Assembly: GCA_027475525.1 (NCBI GenBank) | Contig: JAMWFC010000051.1 | Span: 2,960,616 to 3,024,615 of the forward strand | Source of the DNA: Macrolepiota albuminosa | Lineage: Eukaryota; Basidiomycota; Agaricomycetes; Agaricales; Agaricaceae | Direction: 5' to 3' | DNA length: 64,000 nt | Shown here: piece by piece, positions 36,305 to 49,668 of the stretch | Position numbering within the stretch: the first letter of the stretch is position 1 | Layout of the letters: each line of letters starts with the position of its first letter | Made by a program: the position numbers and the translations under genes | Notes under the pieces: model-generated | Told to the model about the DNA's origin: nothing | The model's database searches: none | Seen by the model: only the letters and a program-made list of their open reading frames with translations

Positions 36305-37618
36305 TCATATAAGACTTATTCGGGTTCGCACAAGTCCACCCCTCCAGTTATGCATGCCAGCAGAACGACTGTGAGACCAGTCGCTTTGCATCCTCAGAAA
36401 GGCATCTTGAATATGTTCAGGACGTAAGGCAGTCCTGGCTTCAGGAGGTGGTAAAAACAACGTGTTCACGGGGAGAGTATGTTCAGCGTCGTCATCAGAA
36501 GTATCTTCCCGTCGTCGTTTCTCCGCAGGACCACCAAGGCCTAGGGTTTTTCGTTTCCCAAGGACTGGTGATGCGTAATCATCCCTGAGAAATGACTCCT
36601 CAAGAGATTTCTTCACACTCAAACCGGCGATAGTCAGGGATCTGACCATCTCAAACGCAAGAAACCCAACGATATCGACAGTGTCATCATTGGCTTTCAG
36701 GTCAAGATGAGGCGGCAGGTTTAGAAATTCACGAAATCGTTTAGCTTGAAGCAGAGTCAACGATGTAGATGGACATGACGACAACGATGCACCTACCCTT
36801 CCGATACGTGAATGATGCCTGGCGACAGTCTGAATAGTGTTGATACTCTTCTCTCGTCATTTGCCTTGTGGCATCATCTGCTTCCTGTAGAAAAGGTTCA
36901 TAAACACAACGTTTTCGATAATAGTTCGTGTTACCTTGAGTCGCTGTATCGACGCCTCATGCGCTTCAATGTCATCTTCATCTTCTTCGTCATCAGATTG
37001 ATGCCCACTCTGTCGGAGGACCTCAGAGTAGATTGTTGTTATTTCCCAGGGCAACTTAATGGTAATCTTTTGCGCTTTCGCCGTCAACTTGTCTGCAATT
37101 AACCATGAGTAATGTCATCTTGTGACTGTTGAAAGTTGCAACCATCCGCGCCATCATCCAGGGTCTCAACTTCTACACCACCTCCACCGTCACCACCGCT
37201 GTCTTTTGCATGCTTGCGAACATCTTTCCAAGAAAGGTACGTCCGGAGTCGGTTGACCTTGCCACGATCGTGTCGTATCAAAAATATAAGGTCTTCAGCA
37301 GAAAGATACCGGGCTCCACGGCGAGTTGCGAGGGCGCGTGCCTGAACAATCTAGAATAGCTGGTTCATTGGCAAACGAATATAGCACGAGGAAAGCAGTC
37401 CCACCAGTTCGATAATCTGACTCCGTACTATGTCTTCCACGAGATTGACGGTCTCAAGGTTTGGATCTTGGACCTCTCCAAAAACAAACATCTATATATT
37501 GCGGTGAGATGCTGCTTGGGTCAAGAGAAGAAGCACGCGGCGGGTAAACCATTTGTGAGATCTCCTGGGTATATTTGTATTCCCTGGTAGTACTGATCAC
37601 AGCCTCTGTTCCGACCAT
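36305..37618 (-). CDS. SPT3: SAGA complex subunit Spt3
   Basis: Histone-fold pair protein that links SAGA to TBP. Six exons (37550-37618, 37405-37491, 37143-37350, 36935-37092, 36797-36884, 36305-36744) give 349 residues. N-terminal histone fold: [76 protein letters not shown]-terminal fold: [42 protein letters not shown]. In-frame ATGs also exist at 37636 and 37660; I chose the one nearest the conserved region. Confidence 0.95.
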
Positions 37619-39045
37619 CTTCTTAAGAGTAGCCATATAGCAATAGGCAATGCTTTGCAACGCAAAAGGTGGTCAACTTCGACAAACCGAGATGGAGTTC
37701 ATGAAACAATGTGCAGAGAAGTCAAATAGCCACAAACAGAAAGCGTGGTTCATCAAATGCCGTTCGTCGCTCGTCTTCAAGATATCAAGGAACTCGACTC
37801 AAGAGACTGATGCCCTGGCTCCGAATTACTCATGATAGCGTGTACTCGTAAAATTGTGTTTGAATACTCTCGTCGACCATTGTGATGTTCTAAATTCTGT
37901 CTCTTAAATATGACTGATTTCTTATGCAATATGTTCATCAGCTGGCGTATCTCGTCGGCGTTGTGTTTCGTCCTGATGCTCGTCTCATTTGAAGAAGTAA
38001 CCTTGTTGTGCCTAGAGTTTAAATAAAAGTACAAAGCCTTTCCTGGATGATTTATTTCACTATTGGTCTCTTCGGCAAGGCAATCATCATCGCTGTCGAG
38101 TGGGTAATCATCCTCAACTACGTTCTTAAACTTGGGTGATCTATAAATTCTCTTGGGATCCGTCGTCTGCTTTCTTGGTGTTTCGTACGCCACATTCGGA
38201 CGTCTCTTCTTGATTTTTGCCGTGATTCGTGACAAGCACTTGCATTTCACATGCAATAAATGACTTGGTTACTAGCTCGTCAGAAGTGCCCGATTACTAT
38301 TTGCTCACCGCAAGCGTCCATGTTGATCATTTACTGCAAGCTTAGTAAGCACTGCACTTTGTGACCTAGCTTCGCAGTAAAATCTGATGAAAAGAGTGTT
38401 ATTCAATCATTATCGACTCCAGCACTATGCTCTTGAAACAGACGTTGATCTATCTATCTATTTATAGCCCAGAGTGTCCGACCAATAGAGAAAAGTGGCA
38501 TTTTGAAGAGGATTTAGTTCTGATTCCAATCATGATACAGCACATTAAACTGACGCTTTGCCGATTGTGGAAACATATATGAGGTATGTTGAACGGTGAC
38601 AATTGATATACCTACCAAAACTAATAGAGTGAGCAATTAATCTATCTTCAATTGAAGATATGTTACACAGTGTGACGTTTTGTCAAGTATATATGAGAGC
38701 CACCAACTGGCAGGCCCCAAACCACCTCTTGTCCTCCCACCATTACGATCCCAATACAGGCTTTGATTACATAATCAACGCCACGAAATCCTGATTTCGT
38801 AAGTCACTTTCTATTAATCTAGATCAGTCACATGACTCAATCAATTGCTGGCACAATTACAGCCAGCTCCTGCACCGACTCTCACTCCAGCCGACAACAC
38901 AGGTAAGCCTTTCTATTATCCATTTGACTCAACACGATAATACGCTTGCCAGCCAGCCCACGAGCACCGTTCTATACACCAGGTGTGAATGTCATCTAAT
39001 CAACTCGGATCACACGTACACACTGATAAGATTCTATTACAGAAT
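37619..39045. other. AT-rich gene-poor segment with 5' untranslated exons of the next gene
   Basis: The left part holds a minus-strand open frame (37777-38256) rich in Lys, Asn and Ser that lacks an ATG near its 5' end, so I do not call it a gene. A (CTAT)n tract lies near 38450. From about 38810 on, splice signals (GTAAGT near 38799, acceptors near 38870 and 38958, a donor at about 38983) suggest two or three non-coding or upstream exons leading to the gene at 39046. A TATA-like TATATAT lies near 38690. Confidence 0.4.
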
Positions 39046-42000
39046 ATGGCCAGCCGTAAAGGAAATGAAGAATCCGGACACAAGAAGGTAATGGAATCCC
39101 AGTACGTAGCTAGACCGATACTGATGACTATTACCAGAATCCGAACATCCTACAAAAGACCAAGGAGAAGATCGCCCACGCCAACAAAGCAACGCAAGCC
39201 ACTCTCGATGCAGCCCAAGACGGCCAAACGTTTCACGAGGAAATCAATAAATGCGTAATCGGCTATGCAAAGTGGCCAGTCCTCAGCAATACCGGAATTC
39301 ATACGACGCCTGAATTGATTCGGGGCGAAATCAATCCGCGCACACCGGAACGGAAGGATTTGCAGAATTTTTGGAATAGCACCAATAGTGGGAAGGCTCT
39401 TCAGCCGCACGCTATAGAATATGCTATTGTTATCTTAGTATCACGCGGTACCGTCAACCCGAACAGTGTAACATTCGATACGAGCAATCTTCAGACCATC
39501 CAGTTCAATGCTGGATGGGCTGGCTTGACACTTGAGAAATGCACAGCTGCTCAGCGCCACGCGATGCCAGTTCTGGCCAATGGAGGCTATCGACTTGATC
39601 TTATGCGGCAATACATGTATGCCAAAAAGCTCAAAGTTTATGACGGTCTTCTCAAAGACATTGCAAAAATCGATGAAACTAACAAGGGAGCCCGGTCACG
39701 CGCCGCACTCGTAATTCAGCTCGAAGAGTTGCGACATGAGTTGAGACGGGTGACATGGGTCGCCAAACTATTAGACAAGGGTCAGAGCCCGAATTATAAT
39801 GTTGACGCTGATCAATAATATTACTTATTCAGATCGACTCTATGGTCATACGGAGGCCGCTCTTATGAAGCTGGAACTAGCCAGCAACAAAGTCGAGTTT
39901 CATGTCGAAGAGAAGTTGCAAAATTCCCTGGCCCTGTTCTTCGATGCCCTGAATGCTCATATCGGACTCAACGCCGACAATATTTACAAAGTCTTGCGAG
40001 CCGTTGTCCAGATTGCAGGTTCCAAAGGTCAACGCATGGCACAAGCACTCAGTTCCCTTCACCTGACATATGCCTACTCCCGGCTCTGCTACAACAATTA
40101 TTTCAGACGGGAGATGCCTTTTTCCACTGCGTCTCTCAAGCGTTGGCGCCGAGCGATTGGAGCATATGCCATAGTCTATATCAACTGGATGGCGCTGATG
40201 TTCGAATTTCTATTTTCTGCACACCTGCTGACCCAGCTCCCTGACATCACGCAATCCTACGAGACCTATTTCAATGACGACGAATCGCATCAGGTCCGCC
40301 ATCAGGTCCGGGCAGATCTGAAAACATTCGACGATCTTTCATTCTATGACAAGCAGGTCCGACTCGATCTGTTAGACGATGAATTCTATGGGTGCCTACT
40401 GCGGGCGCACAGTATTTACAAGGACCATTGGAATCTATTTGGCTTTAATCAAGACCAGATGACTGAAGCCCTACAGATTGAGTACACCGAGCTATTCGAC
40501 AAATATTACCATCAAATTGTTACTCACATTCGCAAGTGGGTCCACAACACTCGTGCCAAACATGCCAATGATGCTGTCGCCACCAAAATCATCCACCAAC
40601 TCGAAAACAAAATCCACTGGCTCTTGGCCGGCCAAATCGGTGCAGAGTATTATCATCCCTGTTATGCAACCCGCCATCCACTAGTGATCACTGAGTTTAT
40701 CATCCCATTGTGCGACTCCATGGCTGAGCATGAGCAAAGTCTTGTCTGGGTACGTGATCCTTATCTTGACGCAACATGATAATATTCTCACAATTCGTCT
40801 AGATGGCCAGTCAATTTGAGCCCCTTGCTTGGGCGTTTTTACAGGACACGAACTACGTTCCTGGCACACCCACACTGTATTCTGTGCTCTGGAACATCCA
40901 GCACCCCGATGACGGCAACGACAATCCTCACGAGACAGTCAAGGCTATCAATGTCTTTCTTGGCACAATGTATCGATTTCGCTATTCCGGCCTCGAGGAT
41001 ATGCAGCGATATCATGCCAAAACCAGACGAGGGCCATTTGCCAATACCCCTCCATACCTTCTTACCACTCCCAAATTCAGTGGGCCGGCAGGTAACAGCC
41101 CCATCTTACGAGGCATGGAGAAAATCATGTCTATCCTCAGCGCTGTCTTAGATGAAGAACCGGCTACTGAATTTAAGGCACAAATGCGGCAACTGCAATC
41201 CAAGGATGAGGAAAACTATGTGTCGACTCACCCTTGGCTGATGAAACGTGTAATCCTTCAAACGTCGTATCCCTGGGAGGCTCTCGACATTACCAAGGGA
41301 TCTGGAAACCGAACCAACAACCTGCGCAGACTGGCACGTTTCTTTTGGATTGCCACACATGTCCCCTTTGCCAAAATCAAACGCTCTTGTCAGGATGATT
41401 CCGAACCTGAGATTTATGAAGGGTGGGATGCCCAGTATCTCAAGCAGCCTCGGATCGTACACATGATCCAAGCCATGACTGGATGGACGACCTGGTATCC
41501 ACTGGCTCCAATACCCGAGGAACCTGCGACCAACAATGCGACCGAGCCTGATTTGAACCTTGGATTCACTGAAGACCTCACCATCTATCAGTCGATGCGC
41601 ACGATAGACACACAAATCGATGGGGCCAACAGTATAATTCAATCCATGTACAATCAATTTATGAAAAATCCTGTCTTTCATTGTTTCGCTATTGACCACA
41701 CCCACGCCACGCTCGTCAAAACGCTCAAGAGACCAGTGGCCCAAGTTCTTCAAAACCTCTATCAGGCAAATATTATTTCATTGTCTCGAGATAATAATTG
41801 ACAAGTTTGCCAGGTTTGTGAGGAAGAGTTGGGCCATACGGCTAAGCACCTACTTCAAACTGAGTACGATTATGAGGCAAACCTCAGTCTTGAAAATCGA
41901 CAAATGATACATGATCGGTTACTTGTGTTGCATGAGCAACAAGTCACACCGACGTTCCGAGATCTCAGTGAATGGCATTCGCCCAACAACATGGCAGATC

Positions 42001-42407
42001 TAGTGAAGACCGAACAAAGCAAGGACCCGGACCTGGAACGATTGCAACTTGCCCGAGCCAAGCGTGGCAAAATCACTATGAAACAGCATCCGGCGGAAAA
42101 AATCATGCGCCGAGTTGGAGACATACCCACTTACAACCAGACGCTTCAAGTAGCGTCCACACCACAAAATCAATCTCACAATGAGCCAAGTCGCAATATG
42201 GCCATCGACGGTTTGTTTCTTAGTTTCACAGCCTATATCCATCTCAAGTACTGTGTTTCATGCAGTCATCACTGAGGTCCTCATGACACACAAGCACACA
42301 AGGCCAGGTACGATGACAGTATTTGACTGCGCTCATCTAATCAACATTCCTCAGACATTGATGACGAGTCCAATGAAGAGGTCGTAGCCAAGAAACGAAG
42401 AACTTGA
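39046..42407 (+). CDS. Unassigned 1,018-residue multi-exon protein gene
   Basis: Seven coding exons (39046-39087, 39138-39780, 39833-40749, 40803-41765, 41814-42210, 42266-42307, 42355-42407) join in frame with correct phases throughout, so this is a real spliced gene. I recognise no domain. The protein is mostly helical and charged. It contains one hydrophobic stretch near residue 350 (YAIVYINWMALMFEFLFSA), many Trp/Tyr/His residues, two coiled-coil-like segments and a basic C-terminal end (VVAKKRRT) that could be a nuclear localisation signal. Landmarks for a search: QFNAGWAGLTLEKC, LTYAYSRLCYNNYFRREMPF, GSGNRTNNLRRLARFFWIATH. The intron at 41766-41813 is GC-AG (CAG|GCAAAT). In-frame 5' exons may extend the N terminus (PAPAPTLTPADNT), but no start codon was found there. 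It sits alone in a gene-poor island. Confidence 0.8.
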
Positions 42408-43151
42408 TTGAATTTTAAATTCCAGTAGTTAGTAACAAACTGATTTGCGCCGCACATTTGTAACATATACCTACTTTCATAATTACTTGTTGCCCAAGGC
42501 AAGCGAGTGAACACCATCCAACTACTACCATAAACACTGAGGTTACGCTTATGCCCAGGCCTCATTCACCATCCCAAAACGCCACCTGGTCAAGATACAG
42601 TGGTACTTATGCATGGATGGCATGGTAACCCTAGTCACGATGTCCAAGGTCTTTGGCAAATTTCAAGTCTGAAATGACACGTGCCACTCCGAAATGGAGA
42701 AGGTATGGGCATTTTTTGCAAGACTATGGGTAGCTTAACTTGTACAAAAAAATTCGGAGCCAACTTAGATTTTGCTTTCACTCCGTACATATCCAAATGA
42801 TCAGCAGTGGATTGTATAGTGCATTAGCGTACATGAATATAGCGTACTATTTTCATGTAATTTCTTGACACCGTCCTAACTGACCAAACACAATGACGTG
42901 AAGCAAGAAGTGGTATATGTAAGAGGTGCGACTGCATGAGATAGAATAATCATACAAGTAGACAGACATACATTATGGTACAATCAACACAAGAAAGCTT
43001 TCGTTGAACTGCCAAAATCATTCGTGTTTCGTCTTATATGGTCAAAACACATCTCGGCTATTCTCAGCGCTGTTCCTAACACGACACGTATCCATGTGAG
43101 AATGTGTTGAGCTAAGAAAAGTGTATGTCAGAACTAAATTTGGAGGTCAAG
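42408..43151. other. Intergenic region, no gene supported
   Basis: AT-rich sequence between two convergent models. Nothing recognised. Confidence 0.45.
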
Positions 43152-43620
43152 TCAGAGAGTCTCACAGCTCCCGAAAGACGATAAAACTCTCTGTAGTCGG
43201 GGGCTGACACCATATACCAATGTCGAAAGTAAATAGGACACTGACAGGTCCGACATAATATACGCAGCCACTTGATAAGTCATGGTGAAATGGACAGGAG
43301 GGGTGGTGGGTTGTATCTAGGATCAAATTAGAAATAGAAAATCCAAGGAGATTCCAGACATGACGTACAATGTTTTCGGTAATGGTGAACTGAAGGATTA
43401 CAATGGTCAAGGCACGAAGCAGACAGATATAAGTAAGAAGAAAAGACACACTTGATGAGAGGTAGTGAGCGATGTGTGTAGGAAAGACGGATGCATAGGG
43501 ATGGTACACGCGGAGAGGGAGGAAAGATAATTCCTGTCCTTGTGAAGGGAGAGCCACCGATGTAGAGTTGGTGCCGGGGTATGGAGGAGGGGCTTCAAAC
43601 TCGAGTGAGGGTGTAGTCAT
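43152..43620 (-). CDS. Hypothetical small protein
   Basis: A minus-strand ATG at 43620 opens a Pro/Ser-rich N terminus (MTTPSLEFEAPPPYPGTNS). The unspliced frame runs to 43162. Two plausible introns (a GTGTCT donor in the codon after HYLSSS with acceptor CTTCAG, and GTACGT to CCTAG) would give a slightly different protein ending at 43152 with HFTMTYQVAAYIMSDLSVSYLL. Neither version matches a family that I know. The good splice signals make it more likely to be transcribed than random sequence. Confidence 0.35.
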
Positions 43621-46600
43621 GGCGGCAGGGGGTATAGGTAGGGAAAATGTTGCAAGGCCCTATTTATCGATTTTTCAAGGTCGCCGTGATTCTGGGAAAA
43701 GGGTTACCCATTCTTCGATGATCGACAGCCCCATCTCGGAATCAATCCACTCTCGCCGAAGCTTGTACCTTAATCGACTGGCATTGGCGAGATCTTCGCG
43801 CTACCTCCTACAATTCCTGTGGTGAAAGATACATACGTGCTAGCACGAAAAGTGATACCATACCGGTCATTGTTTCAAGGATACTAAATGGCAACAATTA
43901 GGCTGTCAAACAGAGGAAAAAGTTAGCAGGACTGCCTGTGAATCACTTATGCCGAAAACAGTATGCACCATTTTCCAGGCTCGACCATGATCCTTCTTGC
44001 AACGAGGATTACTCCATCAACACCTGATATACATTGAACACACCGAGATCTTGCCTCCTGATAACTACTTAGCAAGGCGATGATTGAAATTGGAGCTATG
44101 GGTGACTAAAGTGGAATCAAGTCCTGAATTTCATGCGATTGCGGCAGTCTCGCGTCGAATTGTGGCCTCCTTTCTATGACATAACATGGAAAAGGGTGCG
44201 TATTTACCGCATAAGAGTTCTAGATCTGTCTTTGCTCTTGACACCATAGACCTAGTAAGAAAAAACACTAAGACATTATGGGTCGGACAAGGTAATGAGG
44301 CATCTGAGCTTTCGAACCTGACGTCTTCATGACCACTCCAGACAGCTACAGCCTTCGTCCTGCTAACGGGCAACTTTTAAGTTGGGCATGAATACTCATT
44401 CACGCCTGAAGCACGGTAGATGGGTCGGTGCTTATCATCCGCTACATGCCCATTACTAGCTAAAAGCATTATTTGGGCGATCTGTTTCATTCCCGGGCGA
44501 ACTCGAGTTTGTCACGTTCGTGTGACTGTCGCAATTCGTGAGTCACAATGGCTTTTTTGTGGTTGGTCTATGTAAAGTACGCTTACCATCAATAATTAAG
44601 ACTTCAAGTTATCTGTACAATAGCCCGGTCAATGTAGAAGACAATATACAGATGAAATCGACTCACTGCTCTAAACAATCTGAGAAGTGACTCCTCAGCT
44701 ACAACCACCCCGGGCTTTATGTTCAAGACAACGGGGCACAAGCAAAATCGAACTACCTTCAAGAGGTCCATATATTTAAGGCCAGTGATAGGTGCCGAGG
44801 ACCACATTGCGAACGCACTAATTTGTTTCCTCGGAAGCGACAACTTGTTCTTACCAGAGTGGGCTCTTTGGGGTTTAAAAAAAACCCAGGTTTGCAAGAG
44901 GTGCACGTCGAGTTATTGAGAGCCCTTTCCTTCCAGGTATATATCGTCAGTTTTGTCCACCAATGAAAGCGCGAAGCACGAGAAACTCAGTTCGAAGATG
45001 TCCCAGGGTCTTCTAGTCAGTGATGCAGACCTCATTGTCACCTTTTTAGAACCCGACCTACCTACCTGATCAACTCGCCAAACCTTTGAGATCGTCCGGT
45101 TGCATCTTTACAGCTAAAAGGTGTCTTCCATTTCAGGGATCGATTATCCATCAGCTCGAATCATCGAGTCAAGGACCTACAAATTATGCTCGGAAACATC
45201 AATATAATCAATGACGGAAACAAACAATCGTCGTTTGGTTGCAAGAGAAAAATTATTCTAGAGTGATTTTGTGAGGAAGAGAACCAGCTGCAAAGTGAAG
45301 TTCTGCTAATCTTCCCTTATTTTTATGGACTGTAGTCAGCGTTCCATTATTTGGAATAGCAACAGATGACAGGATGGTTGGTATGTATTATCATGGAGAC
45401 GAAGACGAAGACGCCACATAGCATGTGCAGCTATTCCATAATATCTTAAGATGTCGTGCGAGACAGATTTGAATGTTGAACCCATCAATAAGGTCTGTCA
45501 TTATTTTTTAGCGAAGCCCATTCATCGGGATACCTCGCAATATTGACGATAGCATAGTCTGACAGGAGTGGTGAGCAGATGGGAATTTTTGAAGAGATGA
45601 TAGAGCTTATAATTTTGTATAGCCCGATGGGCAAGAAATCCACCAGAGTTGTGGGCAATCTACTCGGAAAAGAGAGTCGGAACTTGGTGGCGACGGGCAA
45701 CCTTAATCTTCTGAGATCACGCTATCAGCACGTTCGTCCGTACACATATTTATTTCGGTATATTTCAGTCAGGAATTGCTGCGCATGTTTCTACAGTCTC
45801 TTCTATCTTTAATTCGTGTAGGAGTCGCTTACCTAAGATGATTTAGATGTTGAATTATATTCCTTCGACCTCGACGGTGCTGGTAGTCTCTTAAGTGACT
45901 TCGCCCATTTCTCACGGTGCCACTCCAGCAACATCCACATCGCTAAGTCTATTTCAATTTTTTCCCCTTAGTTGCAAGCATTCACCGCTTAATTACAGTG
46001 CTTAGAGTTGCTAAGCTTAGCTCTACCTATAGGATTATTCCTCCACAATCAATTATGGGTATCTGGGACCTTGTCTGGACTCTCATCTTTCTAGCACGCC
46101 CGACACAATTATATCTGTGCGTTAAGATACCATCAATATCAAACGCTGGAATAACGCCAGCCTTGATTGATCGCCTTGGCGTGCACATACGTCTTCATTG
46201 ATTTCGCCATACTTACGTCGAGAAAGTTGTTCGATAGTTGAAAGATCCGGATCTTGCTGATCATTGGAGTCACAAATCTTGTCAATGATGACACGATGAA
46301 TCGGGATATGTGATATGGCCTCACCGAGCTTCAGACAGATTCAAGTGTTTTAAACATCACAGGAACGTTGAGGTTAAGGCGGGAAAATGATTCAATGGCC
46401 GTACTCAGGCGAGTTTCTTTACCGTGAAAGTCGGAGGAGTTCGGGAGGGCTTGCGCAGCCTATCCCATCTCTGACGCATATACTTCGTTATTTGCCGCTA
46501 CTCAGCTACAATTTACATAGGGTGGGTGTGGCTTACCTTTACAAGCTGGGTTTAATCCAACATATACCTTTTGATATGTGATCTTTCTCGTTCATTTTCG

Positions 46601-47245
46601 GTACATTCTTTCTGTTCTTTTTATTGACCCTTACCCTTAGTTGCCCCGGCGAGTCGTCTGCGGCCGTTCCCACATTCTTTACCCGTTATCGCGTGCCTCA
46701 CATATACTTCGTTAGTTACATATTGTTCACCCCAGACGTGTCCGAAAACACTCTGAGGTGAGCAAATCTACATACATTCGTTATACTTGAACGTTTACTT
46801 ACCATACCTAGTTTGTTCTTTCTTACTAGCTGCGTGTGCTACTCTACCAGTGGGTAGCTATGAATAACAATTATGCTTCGACATATGTTCGGTTCATTCA
46901 GATGAGAAATTTCCTCTGGTATCTAAGGTGGCTTCCCTGGGGCGCCTCCTCTCTATAATCATCGCATCCAAAGCACTCTCATTTTTACAAATAAACAAAA
47001 TTCTGCAAAATTTTGATCGTCCGGTGATATAATCCATAACTTGAAACGCGGGTAAGACGAAAAGAGTTTCGTACTTGCAAAACTACCTTACAATGTCTGT
47101 AGTTGACTAGCGCATCATGTACATCAGATGAGCCCGTCAATCGGTTGCTCGAAGTTGGTCTTTATTTGTAACCCATCACGCTCACCCTGAAACCGCATTA
47201 AGCATGGGGAGCTTTTCAGCAACTTAGCTGTTGAAAGTTCATTCC
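43621..47245. other. 3.6-kb gene-poor AT-rich region
   Basis: All open frames are short (at most about 100 codons) and unrecognised. I found no transposase, reverse transcriptase, long terminal repeat or tRNA signature by eye. A small (GACGAA)n-like tract lies near 45400. This could be promoter space, decayed mobile DNA or long non-coding RNA territory; the sequence alone does not decide. Confidence 0.4.
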
Positions 47246-48685
47246 ATGTTACAAGTCTTGCGCGTATCGTCGCGAATATGCGGCCTGCAGTCACGTCAAC
47301 TCACTACTCCCAGCGCTCAACACTCAATCTATATTTCAAACTCGACCAATCCCTATTTCAACTTGACCTTTGAAGACTGGTATCTTATCTCTCATTGCTT
47401 CTTGACTCTTAATTACAATGTTTATCAGGCTGTTCCGGCATAAAGCTTCAGAAGAACCTTTGCTGCTCATTTATCGAAACGACCCATGTGTTGTTATAGG
47501 ACGGAACCAAAATCCATGGAAGGAGGTCACCTTTCGAACCCTGCGGGAACGGCCTGGAGTACCTGTTATTAGACGTCGTAGTGGTGGAGGCACAGTCTAC
47601 CATGTCGGTACTTGTCTCGTGCGACCTTCGTCCTGTAATGTTCCCAACGAGTATGGTTCTAGGACCTTGGCAACACAAATTTCTCAATTCACCTCCCTCG
47701 AATAAAGTTCGACAGACACAAAACGTCCCGAATAGTGCTCCGCGCGGTACGTTCACTGGGGATAGATGCGCGTATCAATGAGAGGAACGATATATGTGTA
47801 GGCCATGATAAGATGAGCTTTTGTCATTTTTAGTCTGCACCTGACGTACTTACTTTATACCAACACATCTCCGGTTCAGCATACAAAATCGGAAGCAAAA
47901 GGGCATATCATCATGGAACGATGCTCATCTCGACCCAGTTGGATCAACTTATGAACGTGCTGGGTCCTGACAAGGTAAAGGTTTTCCCTGCACAGCTCGG
48001 GGTACCTACTCAGCAACTTCAGGACTCAATGATATCCAAAGGTACAGCTTCTGTACGTTCCCCGACCCGTAATTTGCAGCAATTTAGTGCCATCGTTACA
48101 CACAAGTCTTTCATGGATGCCGTCGTAAATGAATTTCGCAAGGAATACAGTATCTCCGCACCGGTGGGTCATTAACGTTATGGTGTCGATTGCAAAAAAT
48201 CAAGGCAAGCTCAAAGGTACAAGTCGTCGATGAGACCGATGAGCTAAAGAGCATTGAACACATTCAGAAGGGAATGGAGGAACTTCCTGTTAGTCATTCC
48301 AAGTTCTGGTGGTATCGGTATCATACTCAATCTATCACGCAGAGTTGGGAGTGGGCATACGGGCAGTCACCCGAGTTTACATACGAGCTTGAGAAAAGCT
48401 TCGAATGGGGGAAAGTGGTAAGTCATCTATCTCTGTCATACTCAATTTAATGGAGGCAATTGGTTTTAGCTCGCAGAATTCAAGTCAAAACGTGGCATGA
48501 TTGATCAATGTACCTTGAGAGTCGAAAATTCAGTGTTAAGTCAATCCGATGAGAATGCTGTGATAGAACTAGGCCAATTGCTCAAGGGTCAACGATATGG
48601 GTTCTTACAGGACACGTGGTTCACTCAAGAAGCAGGTCCGCGACGCGACGTCTTGACATGGCTAGACGAGTTAGTATACAGCTAG
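47246..48685 (+). CDS. Lipoate-protein ligase / lipoyltransferase (LplA/LIPT1 type)
   Basis: Attaches lipoate to mitochondrial 2-oxoacid dehydrogenases and glycine cleavage H protein. Exons: 47246-47379, 47429-47603, 47663-47812, 47867-47974, 48023-48163, 48217-48417, 48470-48685; 374 residues. The N terminus (MLQVLRVSSRICGLQSRQL) is a likely mitochondrial presequence. Catalytic-domain motifs: VVIGRNQNPWKEV, RRRSGGGTVYHDLGN, NERNDICVGHDKISGSAYK, KRAYHHGTMLIS. The C-terminal domain has SWEWAYGQSPEFTYELEKSF. The intron between HDK and ISGS (47813-47866) starts AT and ends AC. A GT-AG alternative (47798-47833) exists but would remove the lysine of the KISG motif, which is catalytic in the family. 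Confidence 0.9.
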
Positions 48686-49668
48686 ATGACATAGATTCAT
48701 TGAGGTCCTAATTATTTATGATCCTTCATTTTGCATGATTTGAGTGTCCTGGACACAAAGGAGAAGAATCCGATTATATTTTCTCTAAGATGCTTTGCGC
48801 TCTGCAACCCATACACTGCTGGTCTCGAAGCCGGGTGGTGCAAAGACACTGTCCTGAAAAAGAGCAAGGTTTCTCAATTTGTGGCATCACAAGAATTAGT
48901 TCCGGCACGCACCGACTGCCCTCGTATATGCCCTGTCAGCTGTTTATCCCGGTTCATCATCATCTCATCCCATTTATCGATGTTGTACCGTGGGGGCTTG
49001 ATAACATAGCTTAAAAAAACTCGCTTGTAAAGAACGTGACATCGACATACCTTTCCTTGGTTCTGCGCCCGTGTGGAAACGTTCAGCAACGTTCCGGCGG
49101 CTCCGAACATGGCAGTAAGAAGGCCTAAAACTCATTCCAACACTGTTCCATTTTCTGAGAAGCCACGAAAGGACAAACCAAAGGGAATAAGCGCTTCCCA
49201 GGGAACGGGCATATTGCTTGAGGGATGGGGCTAATTTGGTTATGTTTATTGGCTGCCTTCGGCTTCGGAGCTGTTTGATTGGATGTGTGTATGTCAAGTA
49301 CTAGTACCATACACATCAATCGTTTCAAGTTTAAATGTTCTTTCGAATGTGAGGACTGAAATACCAAAGTTGATTTGTCAGGTCGGGAACACCAAAAATT
49401 GATGGGTCCGGAAATTCGCCGTAGTAAATGCTCTGATTTCGCTTATCCATAAGTTGTTAAAAAAAGGATGGGTCCGAATAAAATTAAATCGACTATACAA
49501 GTTAAAAGACCAGGAGAACCTGCAATAAATAGATGCGAATTGTAAGATAAATGAATGGCATCGTCACCTGACAACATTGAAAATTTGCCTCACGAAGCCG
49601 AAGTGACTTTTACAGATTACAGACCTTTGTCTAGAGCGTCCGAGGATAGCTTAACTACATCTCTACTG
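48686..49668. other. Intergenic region, no gene supported
   Basis: Contains the downstream sequence of two convergent genes. Frames at 48731-49009 (+) and 48974-49367 (-) are unrecognised. Confidence 0.45.

Noticed and set aside
37777..38256. 159-codon minus-strand frame rich in Lys and Asn
   Set aside because: No ATG near its 5' end and no upstream exon that fits; not listed as a gene.
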